A stretch of DNA of 64,000 nt from Chalciporus piperatus. Its lineage: Eukaryota; Basidiomycota; Agaricomycetes; Boletales; Boletaceae. Positions 43,029-54,961 of the stretch are shown here, piece after piece. The stretch lies in the NCBI GenBank assembly GCA_038093975.1, contig JBBPTG010000100.1:1-64000 (forward strand). Reading direction: 5' to 3'. Position 1 is the first letter of the stretch. The number at the start of each line of letters is the position of its first letter. The notes beneath the pieces are model-generated. The model did no database searches. It was not told the DNA's origin and saw only the letters and a list, made by a program, of their open reading frames with translations. A program made the translations under genes and the position numbers.

Positions 43029-43633
43029 AATCTCTTATCAATTTCTCATTCAAATGGTTTCCCTTCCAACTCAGTGCTCCTGTCCCCACTCTCCTTTAGT
43101 TCACACTCTCTTTCAGTTCCCGCTTAATCATACCGTGTAAGAAATAGTCGCATCGCATTGGGTTATCCAGTAGTCGTTGTTCCCTAGATTTTTCTTTAAT
43201 CTCTGCAATGAATGAAGGCACGCAATCAACCTTGGCCTTTACTTCGTATCACTTGGGAGAGAGGTGTCTTCTATACTACCAAAATGTCGGTAAGTAGAAC
43301 GCGAGTGGTTCGAATTCAGTACCTGCCCCCACTAAGATCGTCGGGGAGGGCGCAAATCTTTTCCTATTCTAGAGTTACTCTTTATGGTCCTCGAGTGCGT
43401 GAGTTTCAAAAGACGGAACTCCGATGGTCCTTGTCAACGCCGGCCCTGCCCGGTCCCAGTCTCTTCGCCATAAGGCAACTCGGCAAGACGCCGTTAGTGT
43501 GCGCTGCCCCGTCGGGGTTTGGTTTGCGGCATCGGCGTCCGGAGCTCCAAGTTCTCGGGGTGCGGGACGGGGAACCCGCGTGTACATAACGCCAGACATC
43601 GTGTCTTCACTTTGTTTCACAACCTCCTCAACC
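43029..43633. other. Intergenic region upstream of cytochrome b2
   Basis: No gene is supported. An open frame at 43212-43589 has odd composition and no continuation. If the cytochrome b2 protein needs a mitochondrial presequence, an unseen upstream exon would have to be here; I see no convincing one. Confidence 0.4.
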
Positions 43634-45933
43634 ATGGCCAACCAAAAGCCGCTCACAGGCAAAGAAGTCGCATTGCACAACAGCCGCGAGAGCTGCTGGA
43701 TCATTGTCCACGGTACGCTCTTTTGGCTAGAATAGGCTTAGCCAAAGCCGCTATCATTGGACTTCGTAACAGAAGCTGAGTTGCTTTTGTTCCTTTAGGC
43801 AATGTGTACGACGTCACGGACTTTTTGGATGGTGAGCGGTATGAGTTGCGTTTGCTCGCTTGTTTTACTGATACCTTGTCCTAGACCATCCTGGTATGTG
43901 GGAGTCCAAGCACTGGGACATTCTTCTAACGACATGTCGTTAGGTGGAAGCAAAATCATTTTGAAATACGCGGGAAAGGATGCTACGTACGTCGTGTTAA
44001 TCATTCGGCTACGAGTGCAACAGTTGACTGTTAGTGCAGGAAAGAATATGACCCCATTCACCCACCAGATGCTATCACGACTAACCTGAAACCCGAAAAA
44101 CAGTTAGTGGACCGAAAGGATTCGGAGGCACACATTCACTTACACGCATTAGCCTAGGTCCCGTTGATCTTAACACGGTGGACAAGGTCGTGGAAGTGGT
44201 CACTGATGAGGAGCGTGCACGTCAAGCCCGCATGGCAGCGCGTCCACAACTCTCTGAAATTCTCAACCTTCACGACTTCGAGGTTTGTTTTCAAGTTTGA
44301 GCAAGTTACACCATTTCTAAATCTTCCAAGGCCATTGCTAGAACGGTCATGCCAGAGAAAGCATGGGCATATTACTCCTCAGCTGCTGATGACGAGATCA
44401 CCAACCGCGAAAACCACTCAGCCTTCCACCGGTAAGCTGGCAAACATATGGTTACTTCGAATCCTGTCCAACCATTTCCCTAGTATATGGTTCCGACCTC
44501 GTATTCTCCGGGATGTCACCAAAGTCGACTGGTCAACATCGATTCTGGGGCACAGAACGAGCATGCCGCTGTACATCGTACGCATGGTTTTTCGGTCGAA
44601 ACGCGAACCGGTTTTGACTCTGCTTGATACCTAGACTGCTACCGCACTCGGAAAACTTGGTCATCCCGACGGTGAACTTAACCTGACCCGTGCAGCTGCG
44701 AAACACGGCGTCATCCAGATGGTAAGACGGTATCTGCAACGTTTTTGTTGAGTTCATCTTGATTGCTTGAACAGATACCCACCCTTGCATCATGTTCATT
44801 TGATGAAATCGTGGATGCTGCAGCCCCTGGTCAAGTCCAGTTCCTCCAGCTGTACGTGAACAAGGACCGGGAAGTCACGAAACGAATTGTGCAGCACGCC
44901 GAGAAGCGCGGCATTAAAGGTCTATTCATCACTGTTGATGCACCTCAGCTTGGTCGTCGTGAGAAGGATATGAGACAAAAGTTCGAGGCCGAGGATCCCT
45001 CAGAGGTGACGCAAGCTGGGCAAGGGGGCGTTGACCGCTCCCAAGGTGCAGCAAGAGCTATCAGCGTAAGTCCTTACGACCGCTGCAAAATCGCGGGCTT
45101 ATACTGCTTGAATAGTCTTTTATTGACCCCGGCCTGAACTGGGCAGACATGAAGTTCTTCAAGAGTATCACCAAGAGTAAGTCATGGAGAACCTTGTTGT
45201 CCGTGTGCATTCCTTGATCTCCGGTTATACAGTGCCATTGATCTTGAAGGGTGTTCAGTGCTGGGAAGACGCGCTGGAGGCTTACGACACTGGACTAGCT
45301 GGAGTTGTCCTTTCCAACCACGGTGGTCGTCAACTGGACTTTGCTCGTTCCGGAATTGAGGTCCTCGTCGAAGTTGTCGCTAACCTCAAAGAAAAGCGTG
45401 GCTTGACTTTCCCCAACGAGAAATTCCAATTGTTCATTGATGGAGGTGTCCGTCGCGCAACTGATGTTATCAAGGCCATTGCCCTGGGAGCTACAGCAGG
45501 TATGCTAACGTGTGCTTGGTGGAGTGTCTGAAACTTACAGTGCCGTTTCCCAAGTCGGTGTTGGCCGTCCATTCCTCTACGCGTTCTCGTCATACGGGCA
45601 ACAGGGTGTCGAGACGGCTTTGCAAATACTTCACGTACGTTCGCTACTTGCTGTTCCATTACTCCCCCTTACTCACCGATCTGCCAGGACGAGTTTGAGA
45701 TGAACATGCGTCTACTGGGCGCACGTAATATCAAAGAGATCGTTCCCGAGATGGTCGACGCTTCCAATATCCACCTGCACACGGTTCCCGTGCCGAACGA
45801 CAGTTTATACGATACCAATTGTGCGTGTTGCTGTATTTTATCGGTGGCAGACTATTTCTGACACGGTCTTCCATTATTTGCAGATGAGCGCCTCCAGGGT
45901 GCGCGAATGAAGGAAATCAAGAGCAAGCTCTAG
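43634..45933 (+). CDS. L-lactate dehydrogenase (cytochrome b2), FMN-dependent
   Basis: Start MANQKPLTGKEVALHNSRES. About fourteen exons give the two-domain protein. The cytochrome b5 domain includes CWIIVHGNVYDVTDFLD and the haem-ligand HPGG split by introns. The FMN domain follows: SEILNLHDFEAIARTVM, AWAYYSSAADDEITNRENHS, RPRILRDVTKVDWSTSILG, TATALGKLGHPDGELNLTRA, VQFLQLYVNKDREVTKRIVQ, FITVDAPQLGRREKDMRQKF, FIDPGLNWADMKFFKSITK, the catalytic SNHGGRQLDF, FIDGGVRRATDVIKAIALGA and VGVGRPFLYAFSSYGQQGVE. It ends MKEIKSKL. It oxidises L-lactate to pyruvate, passing electrons to cytochrome c. No N-terminal mitochondrial presequence is visible from this start. Confidence 0.92.
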
Positions 45934-46774
45934 TCATCTTTTGGAAATCACCATTGCTACCCCCAGAATCTTATACCACTTATGTCTGGTTGTACCAATG
46001 TCCCACTCACACTTATCTGCCATATGGATGCATATGAACTTTGGTTGACTATATGAGTCACCACACGTCCTCGGTTGGTCCAGACAGCTTGAACTATGCC
46101 GAAATGAAGTCATATCCGCGAGGTGTATGTGTTTCCTCCCCCTCATAAGGATGATCTCAAACAACGCTTTCATTGACATCGGCACCGCGTAATCCAAAGT
46201 AATCATCAATTCGCCTTAAAGGTATCACATGTGTGGGATTGCCGTATTGTGCCTTTTCGGTCATCCACCGGATCAAAGTTACGGGGAGTCGACGAGAACG
46301 GATTAGCGTCGAAGCCACGATGGCGAAGTAAACTCTTCTTTCCGTCCGGGGGGTGAAAACTCATAACGCGGTAAAGATTTGGAGGTCGGGTCAACGACGC
46401 AAAATAGTTTATGTCAAGTAACGCGGCAGAGTTAGATTTCGGATAGGAAAGCAAGCCCGCAAGTCGTTACATCGTTACGCTCTTGCGAGGGCTCACTGGT
46501 CCACATGACTTTTATGTTTAGCCATGATCAGAACTTGTCTTGTCGGAAATGCGCTGAGCAGCACCGTGACCTGATATGGTCTTTACTAACGAATGCATGG
46601 TCTGCACGATGTGCGATGAGTGGTAGGTAACTGATTAATGACCTCAACGAGGAAGGTGGACACTGAGATAAAGTTTGGTTCGTTCCGCATCAGAGAAGTT
46701 CCTCGTGTACGTTGAAGTAACTGATGGCAGGTTGGGGTTATCAATTCCTTGCGATAAGCCAACAACATATGGGC
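45934..46774. other. Intergenic region, nothing recognised
   Basis: This is the 3-prime flank of two converging genes. No ORF with convincing composition, repeat or RNA gene was seen. Confidence 0.45.
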
Positions 46775-47581
46775 TTACCGTAACACCTTTCCAGTACCCC
46801 GACAAGTTCCAGTGCCTCCCTCGCCCCACCTCACAATCCACCGACCGACAACCTCACCCTTGTCATTGAAGGTCTCTGCCACCGTCTCTTCTTCTCCTGG
46901 TGCACCGGCCTTTCCAGCTGCGACTAGGTCTTCCTCGGGGGGAGGCAACTGTATCGATAGAGGAAGTTCCCATTTTGCAAACGGACGGTTGGTGTCGACC
47001 AAGAAGTCGGAATCGTACACGCGAGTGGTGAGCTTCTTCAGTGTCAGAGAGAGGGTCGTCATTTCGATCCCCTCGATGCCACCGTTCTCGGCGGGAGAGA
47101 TTCGACGCAGTTCAGTGACGTACGGTGCGCCGCACCAGCCGACCAAGGCGGTGGATATACTGCTGGTCGACACAGCAGTGGCCATCAGAAAGACACGCGC
47201 AGACATGGGAAGTGACGATTCGACGATAAATAGGAAGGGAGTCATGGTGAACGTCAAGCCGAGGGAGGCTAGCGAGAATATTTTGAGACGACGGAAAGTC
47301 CGGGCCAAGGGGCCATGATATGTTATGAGTTGGTTGTCCTCTGAAGTTGGAGTGTCTAGTGAGCTGGCCTGATTTTTTTGCGAGGCTGACTGGGAGAGCG
47401 GTCGTGAAGGAAGAGTAGCACTGGCGAGTCGTATCGACGCCAGATGCCGTTTTGCCGTGCAGCGTGCCAAAGCAGAATATTGTCTGTATTGGACTTCGGC
47501 GGTACCGAGGGTGAACTTTCGTAGAACTGCTCTGCGACATAGGCTCTGGCTGAACATGATCGGTATGCGAGCTGGCGACAT
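46775..47581 (-). CDS. Mitochondrial TMEM70/TMEM186/TMEM223-like protein
   Basis: A 268-residue minus-strand ORF. The N-terminus (MSPARIPIMFSQSLCRRAVL) is basic and rich in Arg/Ser, a likely mitochondrial presequence. After a Ser-rich linker the conserved core reads ITYHGPLARTFRRLKIFSLA. It is followed by two hydrophobic segments, LGLTFTMTPFLFIVESSL and ARVFLMATAVSTSSISTALV, and then a matrix-facing domain (GIEGIEMTTLSLTLKKLTTR, RVYDSDFLVD). The arrangement YHGPLART plus a hairpin of two membrane helices matches the TMEM70-type family, whose animal members help assemble respiratory complexes. The stop at 46775 follows a possible GT donor (GGAAAGGTGTTACGG), so a further exon could exist. Confidence 0.75.
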   Translation of the reverse strand: MSPARIPIMFSQSLCRRAVLRKFTLGTAEVQYRQYSALARCTAKRHLASIRLASATLPSRPLSQSASQKNQASSLDTPTSEDNQLITYHGPLARTFRRLKIFSLASLGLTFTMTPFLFIVESSLPMSARVFLMATAVSTSSISTALVGWCGAPYVTELRRISPAENGGIEGIEMTTLSLTLKKLTTRVYDSDFLVDTNRPFAKWELPLSIQLPPPEEDLVAAGKAGAPGEEETVAETFNDKGEVVGRWIVRWGEGGTGTCRGTGKVLR

Positions 47582-47648
47582 GGTGAAGAGGTCAGCGGGG
47601 ATCTAAGGGCGGATTTCCTGTTCAACAAACACGGCCATCACGCCGGCT

Positions 47649-48431
47649 ATGGACGCGCCTGTCTACTACTCAAAGGCAGAGTTCATCGAAACGGTACGAA
47701 CGCGACCACCTGTGTTCATAACCGTTGTATAGACGCGCGAAAAGGATACAGGTAACAAGGTCTCGCGACGAGCTACCATTGCGGGACCTCAAAACATCAT
47801 CCTCGGAGGAAAAACAATCATATCCAGTGGTGCAATCATCCGAGGCGACCTCAGAAGAACGGGACCAGGACATGCAGTGGTCATATCGCTGGGAAGGTAC
47901 TGTCTGGTGGGAGATGGGTGTATAATGAGGTTTGCTAACGTCCAACTCAAATTCACATGACACTGACGAGTTAGCTCCTCAGGCCACCATATAAGACGTA
48001 CCGCGGAAACTTCAACTATTATCCAATGAAGATCGGGGATCACGTTCATATTGGGGCCAACTCTGTCATAGAAGCAGCAACTATCGGCAATCATGTTGTC
48101 ATTGGAAAGAACTGCATCATCGTGAGGACTTGCGGGTTCGCTGATCAGATGGATTCTCACTCACTCTTCTGTTTCTCAGGGCAAGTTCACAATAATCAAG
48201 GATTGTGCCCAGGTTGCAGATAACACCGTCATTCCGCCAAATACTGTAATACCTGCCCTGGCATTATTTGCGGGGTCGCCAGGTTTGCATCATCTTCGAG
48301 CCTATGAGAGTTCGACTCGACTGAATGAATCCACAGGTCGTTTTGTCGAAGACCTCCCAGAGTCTACACAGGAGCTGATCGACGCACAGACGAAACAGTA
48401 CTACGCGCGCTTCCAGCCATCGGACCGATAG
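47649..48431 (+). CDS. Dynactin subunit p25 (DCTN5-like)
   Basis: Start MDAPVYYSKAEFIET, then a series of left-handed beta-helix hexapeptide repeats: GNKVSRRATIAGPQNIILGG, KTIISSGAIIRGDLRR, ISLGRYCLVGDGCIMRPPYK, MKIGDHVHIGANSVIEAATI, GNHVVIGKNCIIGKFTIIKD, VADNTVIPPNTVIPALALFA and GSPGRFVEDLPESTQELIDA. It ends FQPSDR and TAG. Four introns are needed, for example joining CIMR to PPYKTYRGNF. p25 sits at the pointed end of dynactin and helps dynein bind endosomal cargo. Length of about 190 residues fits. Confidence 0.93.
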
Positions 48432-48821
48432 ACGTTCCTTTCCTTCATATTCCCCCATACCCTTAATGTAAAGCCGCTGTATTACAATCTGTGCATTCTG
48501 TCATTTGACCCAGTAGAACATCCGACTTCGCCAAGGCCACCATTCCCTTGCCAGTCTTGTCCCTGACTAAATATTGGAGGGTCAAGCTTCAGGATTGAAG
48601 GAAGTACCGGACGAAGGAAAGGTTTGATTCGCTTTCAACAGACAAGTGAGTAAAACTACAGTATGCCTTTGTTCATGGAGGACATGGTGGAAATACACAA
48701 ATACACACTAACTTGTGAATAGGGTAATCTAAGGCCAATGGGGCATACAATAACATAAGTCCATAAGATAAACGTTCCGCATACGCTTTCAAACTCCCAA
48801 GGGCCATGGTGCTTATTCTCT
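48432..48821. other. Intergenic region, nothing recognised
   Basis: 3-prime flanks of two converging genes. No feature seen. Confidence 0.4.
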
Positions 48822-50369
48822 CTACATGAGTAGGCGTCGTAACGGTGAAATCTCCAGTTTAAAATGTTTCATTATTGGCAGATGCCTTGGCTGGGCGAAA
48901 AGTTCCTGAAGCGACGCCACAGTGGAGAAGAAGTCGGTTCTACGTCCTGGCGTTAGGACGTTCTCCAAAGTTGTCTGAGCCTGCGTAACCAAGTAATCAG
49001 TACGAGCATCCCGGCGGACAGACGAAATACTGACTAGTTGCTCCGTAATCCGGTCGAGGGAGGTAGACAAGAGACGGATATTCTCCATTGTCGCTCCTAG
49101 AGCCGCAATATACGCTCGCAAACCATCCTCTATTGTAGCAGTCGGACGCCGAGCATAGGATCTGCGCAGTATATGGGGCCTCTCCCGGATGCTGTGGGCA
49201 TCTTCTTGACTAGGAAGCAACGGCGCCAGTGTCTGATGCAGTGCTTGGATATGCAGCAACAGGTTTTCCGTTTGTCTGCGTGCAGCTGAATATTCAAGGA
49301 GTAGGTTTGACGTGGTGCGGTAATATATCGCATGGGAATGTACGTCTTGAAACTCCTTGAACGTCTTGGAATCGTATAGAACCGCAGGATCTGATTTGAC
49401 GTCATCTAACTCGTCTAGAGCGAGGGAGAACTATGGTGATACGATTAACGCGGGTCTTCCATAGGAACGAAAGCCATACACTTTTGCCAATGAAGCTACT
49501 CGGTGTGAAGTCTAGCAGAGGAGTCTCGAGCAAATCTGTGAGGTTCCTCGAAACGTCGATTTCTTGCATCAGATACGGACGTTTGGAGATGTGGTGTCGT
49601 GGTATGAGCATGGGGGCACTAAGATGTGGTTTTAGATGCGAGTCATATCATACATACGACGCTCAACCGAGCTGCTTACAATGTGAGGTGTGTTTCACGG
49701 AAGGTACGGAGAGGTAAGCTGAGACTGGCACTCAAGGAAGAGAGTGCTTTCGCGTGTTGTATTTGCTCCGATAGAAAGTGCAAAACGGCTGCTTGTGGTT
49801 CTTGTGGTTCCCGTGGTTCGCACGACAACTGGCAACGTAAATATCTCGTTGTAGAGGGAGGCGATAGATACGATTTTGATATCCAGGGTGAATTCGGTGG
49901 TCGAGAAGCACATGATGCCTAGAACAAATGGTTCAGTACTTTGACAGGATGAGCGGATATATATATTCACCAAATCAAAAAGTCGCAAAAACATCATGCA
50001 GAACATGAGAGCGACAATGAGGTTTTTCACGGGATCAGAGGCCTGATAAACCAGGTCCTCGAATTCAAGCTGGAGCCTGCGGGAGCGTGATTTGGGGAGA
50101 GCACATTGTCGTGCTTCCCGGTTCTGAGAGAATCGACGAAGGGGCCGAGGATGGCGACGATTAGTGAATGCGTGTAGTGTAGGGGACCGGGGTTGAGAGA
50201 TATCGAAGTCCATCGTTGATTTCAGGGATGGCGAGCACTGGGATGAGGGATTGGTGGGAGACGCAGACCATGTCGAGCAAGGAGAGCTACGATCCGATAA
50301 AGACGACGTCGAAGGCGTAGCGAGCGGTCCGCGGTGAGATATTGACCTGATAGGTGTTCGTGAAGTCAT
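48822..50369 (-). CDS. Unknown membrane protein with C-terminal helical region
   Basis: The N-terminal exon starts MTSRTPIRSISHRGPLATPS and is Ser/Pro/Arg-rich for about 100 residues. It then reads RRLQLEFEDLVYQASDPVKN followed by one strong hydrophobic segment, LIVALMFCMMFLRLFDLV. Further coding blocks on the same strand lie near 49900-49700, 49610-49400 and 49400-49130. The last, from about 49260, reads LAPLLPSQEDAHSIRERPHI, IEDGLRAYIAALGATMENIR and LLSTSLDRITEQLVSISSVR, a helical, possibly coiled-coil stretch, ending at 48822. I do not recognise the family, and the internal splice sites are uncertain. A single-pass or hairpin membrane protein with a helical tail is all that can be said. 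Confidence 0.5.
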
Positions 50370-51122
50370 GCCGGCGAGATCAGGTGAGGGGGGGGATCTG
50401 CAGAGAAGATAATATACAACCTTGGGACTGAGCCAGCCAGTCCTTTTTGTGAGAGATCGTCCTGGTCACAGCATGCTTGCAATGGCCTGCGTATTTATGA
50501 CCTCCCAACTCGCGCGCCCATATTTACATGACAAAAGAGAAGTCAAAGTGCCGTGCCCGGATGTCGCGGTGGCAGAGCGAAGTACGTGAACATAGTGACA
50601 CGAAGCTCGCGCGCCAGTGTGCTTATTGTGAAACCATGGGGATGTGACTCGAAAGATCAGCGAGCACTGCGACGGACTCGCCGAACAGACTAAAGTCGCG
50701 TGGTCCATTCTCGGGCAAGACAATAAGCGTTTGATAAGCGTGCAACTATTCATTACTGAATTCCTAATCAAGACAATTAACCCCCTGAACCAGTCTTCGA
50801 GAATATCTCACACAACAGGCATTCGATCGTGATTGACCACATACTTGGTAACTTCCGACAACATTCAGAAAATAATCCGCTCGAACAGCAGCTAAAAAAT
50901 CTTCTCCGAAGAGGAGACAAGAACTCATTTGTGCCCAGGAGAAACACATCTTCGCGACGGGGCCAACAGCATTGCGAGAGCAGACAAAGTGTGGGAGATA
51001 GTATGCAAGCCTGCATGTTGATTTCCGTATGCTCATGAGTAGTACATTAGACAGCGTATGACATTTGTGATCATGATATCGAATGATAAATGGTATACAT
51101 ACCCCTCGACGCGAGACTACTT
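50370..51122. other. Intergenic region, nothing recognised
   Basis: Promoter side of the minus-strand membrane-protein gene and the 3-prime flank of the hydrolase gene. No ORF, repeat or RNA gene is supported. Confidence 0.4.
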
Positions 51123-54100
51123 TTACTCTTCCGCCTCCTTTCGCCGCTGACGAAGTGACGCGAACACAGATTTACTCTTTCTAATCCCTCCAGTTTTCGG
51201 GGTAGACTTAGCAGCCTCAGGGTCGGAGACAGCCTCCTCTTTCCCTGGCGCCGTCGTGAGGAAATTCATGATGACGGCCCACAAGTTGTTGCCGCTGATA
51301 TGGGTTTCGTCTTGGAGCGCCGATAGGTCGGCAATACGAACCAGCCTGCGAGCCTCGGGTGTATCACGCCTCGAAATGATGCTACTCGGAGGGGGTCTCT
51401 CATCTGCCAAAGCCCAACCCCAGGCCTCGATCGGCGACTCTATCGCATCCTTGGACGCCTGGGCAGTCCCTTTCCCTTTCCCCTTGGCCTTGGCCTTGCC
51501 ATTGTTAACGTCCTTTAGGTGAGTTAGGGTCTTGGTTATGTCCTTCTTGGCAAGGTCTACATTTCGGTTCCGCTCCTTCTCAATCGCCAATATCTCTTTC
51601 GCGTATTTTTTGTCGAACGACGATTTTCCTTTGAGGTAACGACGCACAGCCCTCTCCGAGAGAACCCCAATAATTGCAGGAGGCACTTGCATAGCGTCGA
51701 GTTGTTCGGCAGGTTCCAGTGGTCTAATCATCCCCTGGGTAGAGATTCTTTCGCGAATCATGCCTCCCTTCCACGACGGAAGACCCTGGGAAGAATGAAA
51801 ACAAACAAACACAAAATGTCAGCGTGGTGTGTCACACGGTATAGCATCACTCAAGGATGAACTGTGACGCGTGGGACAAACCTACCTGCTCGTCGTAATA
51901 AACGCTCGGTTCCCCAGCATAACGCACTCGACTTGTGTCCGGCATTGACATGCTCCGTCGCAATTTAGCGGGACCTCCCACGTCTTGGCTGGCCTGGGAG
52001 GGCAACGCGCTACTTCTGCCTTGTGCAAGTGTCTTTTCAGAAGAAGACCTGGCCATCGATGCTTGTAGTGACTTCATTCGGAAGGAGAACGTAGGCCTAG
52101 TGAATGAGGAAAGTGCCCTTGCCCTAGGCGACCCCGGTATTGATACTGATGAGACGGCAGCAATCGGTGGGCCCCCTAGCGCGGAACTGGTAAGATCGGT
52201 CGTAGAGGCTGAGCGAGGGAATTGGGGAGTGGACAGAAAATCCCCACTCATCGGGGTGCTGGGCAAGCTTTTGGGAGAAAAAGTAATGAGATCCGATGAA
52301 CTTGATGGTTTCATAGGGTTCGGCATGCCAGTGACGTGTTTCGTGAAGGTGGCAAGGGCACGATAGCAGTACTTCCCGGGCGTCGAGAAAGGGAAGAGAA
52401 CCGGCAAGACGTGCGCAGTATCTATTCCGGAAGAAATCAGGTCGTGCCTAACCGTTAGTTTGTAGGGCTCATACCATCATAAACTTGAAGGTGAACGTGG
52501 GTTGGGCAGTGACGCTCTTCGATGCCAACCAACGGTGGATACAGTGCACGGGCCTCATCCTTCAGGGGAAATCGCGAGGGATCAGCCGCCTTGTGCGCTC
52601 TTAGAATTCAAGTCAGCTGTTACCCCCCTGAAAGTAACATTTCGCTCACGAATAAATGATCTCGTCCCTGAGGACTTCTTTGTCACTCGCAATGATCAAC
52701 AAAGGCGGCAATCCACCCAAATAAGACAGGGCTGGGCTGACTAGGGGATGACCGAGAAGACTATTCTGAGCGTATAATTGAAGTTGAGATTCTATCCTGA
52801 GATGTTCCCCTGACTTGGTCTCAAGAGATATGGTCTGGTGTTCCTTTTCGCCGACCGATGGTAGCGAAACAGTAGTCCCGACATCTATGGGCATATCGCT
52901 TGACACCGATTTCCCATCGTCACCACTGAGCCTTGAGCCCGCTAGTGCGTCACGGGTAACGTTCTGTTGAGAAGCCGCCTCACGGGGGTCGTGTCCTTTG
53001 ATGGCGACGCGGACGATTTCGCGGATTCGCCGTCGAAGCCCTCTGTGTACTTTCTGTGTCATCTCATCTGATGGCGGGGGCCATAAAACGCTGGGCTTGT
53101 GAAGTGATAGTCCGTATACGGGAAGAACATCCTACAGTAAACCAGTGAGTTTAGTGCGGCATGACTACATAGCAATATAGATATTACCGTGGCAGTATTG
53201 GTGTGAATGCTCGGGAAAGAATGTGTGAGATCACACCACGGTGAGATCAGCACAGCTCCGGCAGGCAGTGGTTGGCCAGTGTCGCGCAACACCTGGAGTA
53301 AAGAGAGCGTAAGCCCACCTCCGGCGGAATCTCCCGCGACTACGATATGAGCCGGCTTCACGGGTTGGTGAGGTGCCTCAGGAGGAGGCTTAATCAAATA
53401 CAAGTCTAGGAAATATCTCCGACGTAAGTCCTTGCTGTCATGCGGCTGCGATCACACGTACAGGCTGCGACCAAGTCCTGAAGAGCACAGGGAAATGGAT
53501 ACTGCGGAGCAAGACGGTAGTTGACAGCTAATTGGGGTTAGTGATCATCAGCGTGGCCTCATTCCACAGAATACCTACCGAGCACACGGCCTTTGATCTT
53601 TCTGGCATATCGTTGAATATAGTATCTGGTCATTCAAACGAATTAGCCTGCGTCGGTAAGCAGAAGTCGACAAAGATGTACCTCTCTTGATCGATACTTC
53701 CAAAATAGTAGCCTCCTCCATGGACGTGTAATACACATGGCATCTCGTCCATGTCTTCGTCGTAGCCGTTGCTTGGTATCGAGCTCGAAGAAGGTAAATC
53801 ACCAGCTCCATCTTGTGTCGGTAACGGATCGTTGTTGGCTCCTTTCTTTTGTTCGAAAGCTTTTCGCCGCTTCTCAGATTCTTGCCAATCTTTTCTGGCA
53901 GTCATCCACTCTCCTGTAACGCTGGAGAACCGTGAACCCCGGCCAACATGATTTGTTGACGAGCTTACCCACTGACACCACGTACTTGCCACCATTTTGT
54001 ACCACCAACAAGACGTGCTGTGTGCTCTTCGCCTCCAAGAGCCTGGATGACCAAGCCCGCCGCTTCGTCGCAGCAGGAGATGGGCACAATGACCTGTACT

Positions 54101-54464
54101 GAATGCACCCAGGGTGGAGATGGGGTTCTGGAATTAGAAAATGCTTGAAGTTCCTCGACCGAGTAGCTGTAAACCGTTGAGGGCATGTCTTAGTAGTAGC
54201 AGACGGTGAACCACTTACTGTGTTGCAACATCGAGGAATCTCTGAAGGTGCTCGAAATTAAGAATGTTTTCAAGGCTGGCATACAGCGAGACGTGCCTTG
54301 ACTATATTGAAGGCTGCATCGTAGAGAAGCTCATCTTGTCGAAGCTGTGTGGTTCCATCCTCTGCACTCTCTTTCTTCACACGATCGAAGTAATGTTTGA
54401 GGACAGTCTCGAAAACGACTGGGCCAAACTTCAGGCCAGCTGTGCGAGTGAGGGCATTGGGCAT
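51123..54464 (-). CDS. HSL-type alpha/beta hydrolase (lipase/esterase) with long tail
   Basis: A multi-exon minus-strand gene beginning about 54464 ([20 protein letters not shown]). The oxyanion motif is in [40 protein letters not shown] follows, then the nucleophile elbow [20 protein letters not shown] and [15 protein letters not shown] hydrophilic insertion of about 110 residues (53080-52790) precedes [20 protein letters not shown], where the acid lies, and [10 protein letters not shown]. The catalytic His is in [15 protein letters not shown], across an intron. After the fold ends near 52330 there is an unusual tail of over 350 residues. It is Ser/Pro-rich first, then basic and helical ([29 protein letters not shown]). 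This is the hormone-sensitive-lipase class; the substrate is unknown, and steryl ester or acylglycerol is possible. Confidence 0.85.
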
Positions 54465-54961
54465 CTGTATAGAGCAGTGGACGCGGAATTATGGTGCCCG
54501 GATGAGACTCGCGAAATAGGATTGCGCGAAAGGCTGGGACCGCGGTGGCAAAGGTTTTCTTGAGAGTTGCATATACACGATCCGAACGTGTAAGTATGGA
54601 ACACTCTGATAGAAAGCAGGGCTAAGTATGGACGTCCTGGCGCGCCGTGGAGACAAGGATGGATGACACCGGCAGGTTACCATCTTCCGGGAACTTGCCG
54701 AACGTGACAAACTACACCAAAATGCCAAGTGCACTATTATTACACCTATCTTACAGCTTGAAGCACTCTCAATTACCAGCGTGTGTCGTGATGGTGCCGA
54801 GTTCGAACATTGATATTGTCGGTCGAGTAGAACGAGTATAAACGATGGGCGAGAAAAGCCAATCGCAGCTACTAATACCTTTCGGATCCGGATACATGGG
54901 AGTCACCGGCCGTGACTCATAACCTGATACCGCAACTGGCACCGCTTTTGCAGACCTTCTT
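54465..54961. other. Divergent promoter region between hydrolase and PARG-like genes
   Basis: About 500 bases between two divergently transcribed genes. No ORF of note; an upstream 5-prime exon of the hydrolase is possible. Confidence 0.4.

Noticed and set aside
43212..43589. Upstream ORF as the presequence exon of cytochrome b2
   Set aside because: Its composition is not that of a presequence, and no clean splice joins it to the b5 domain.
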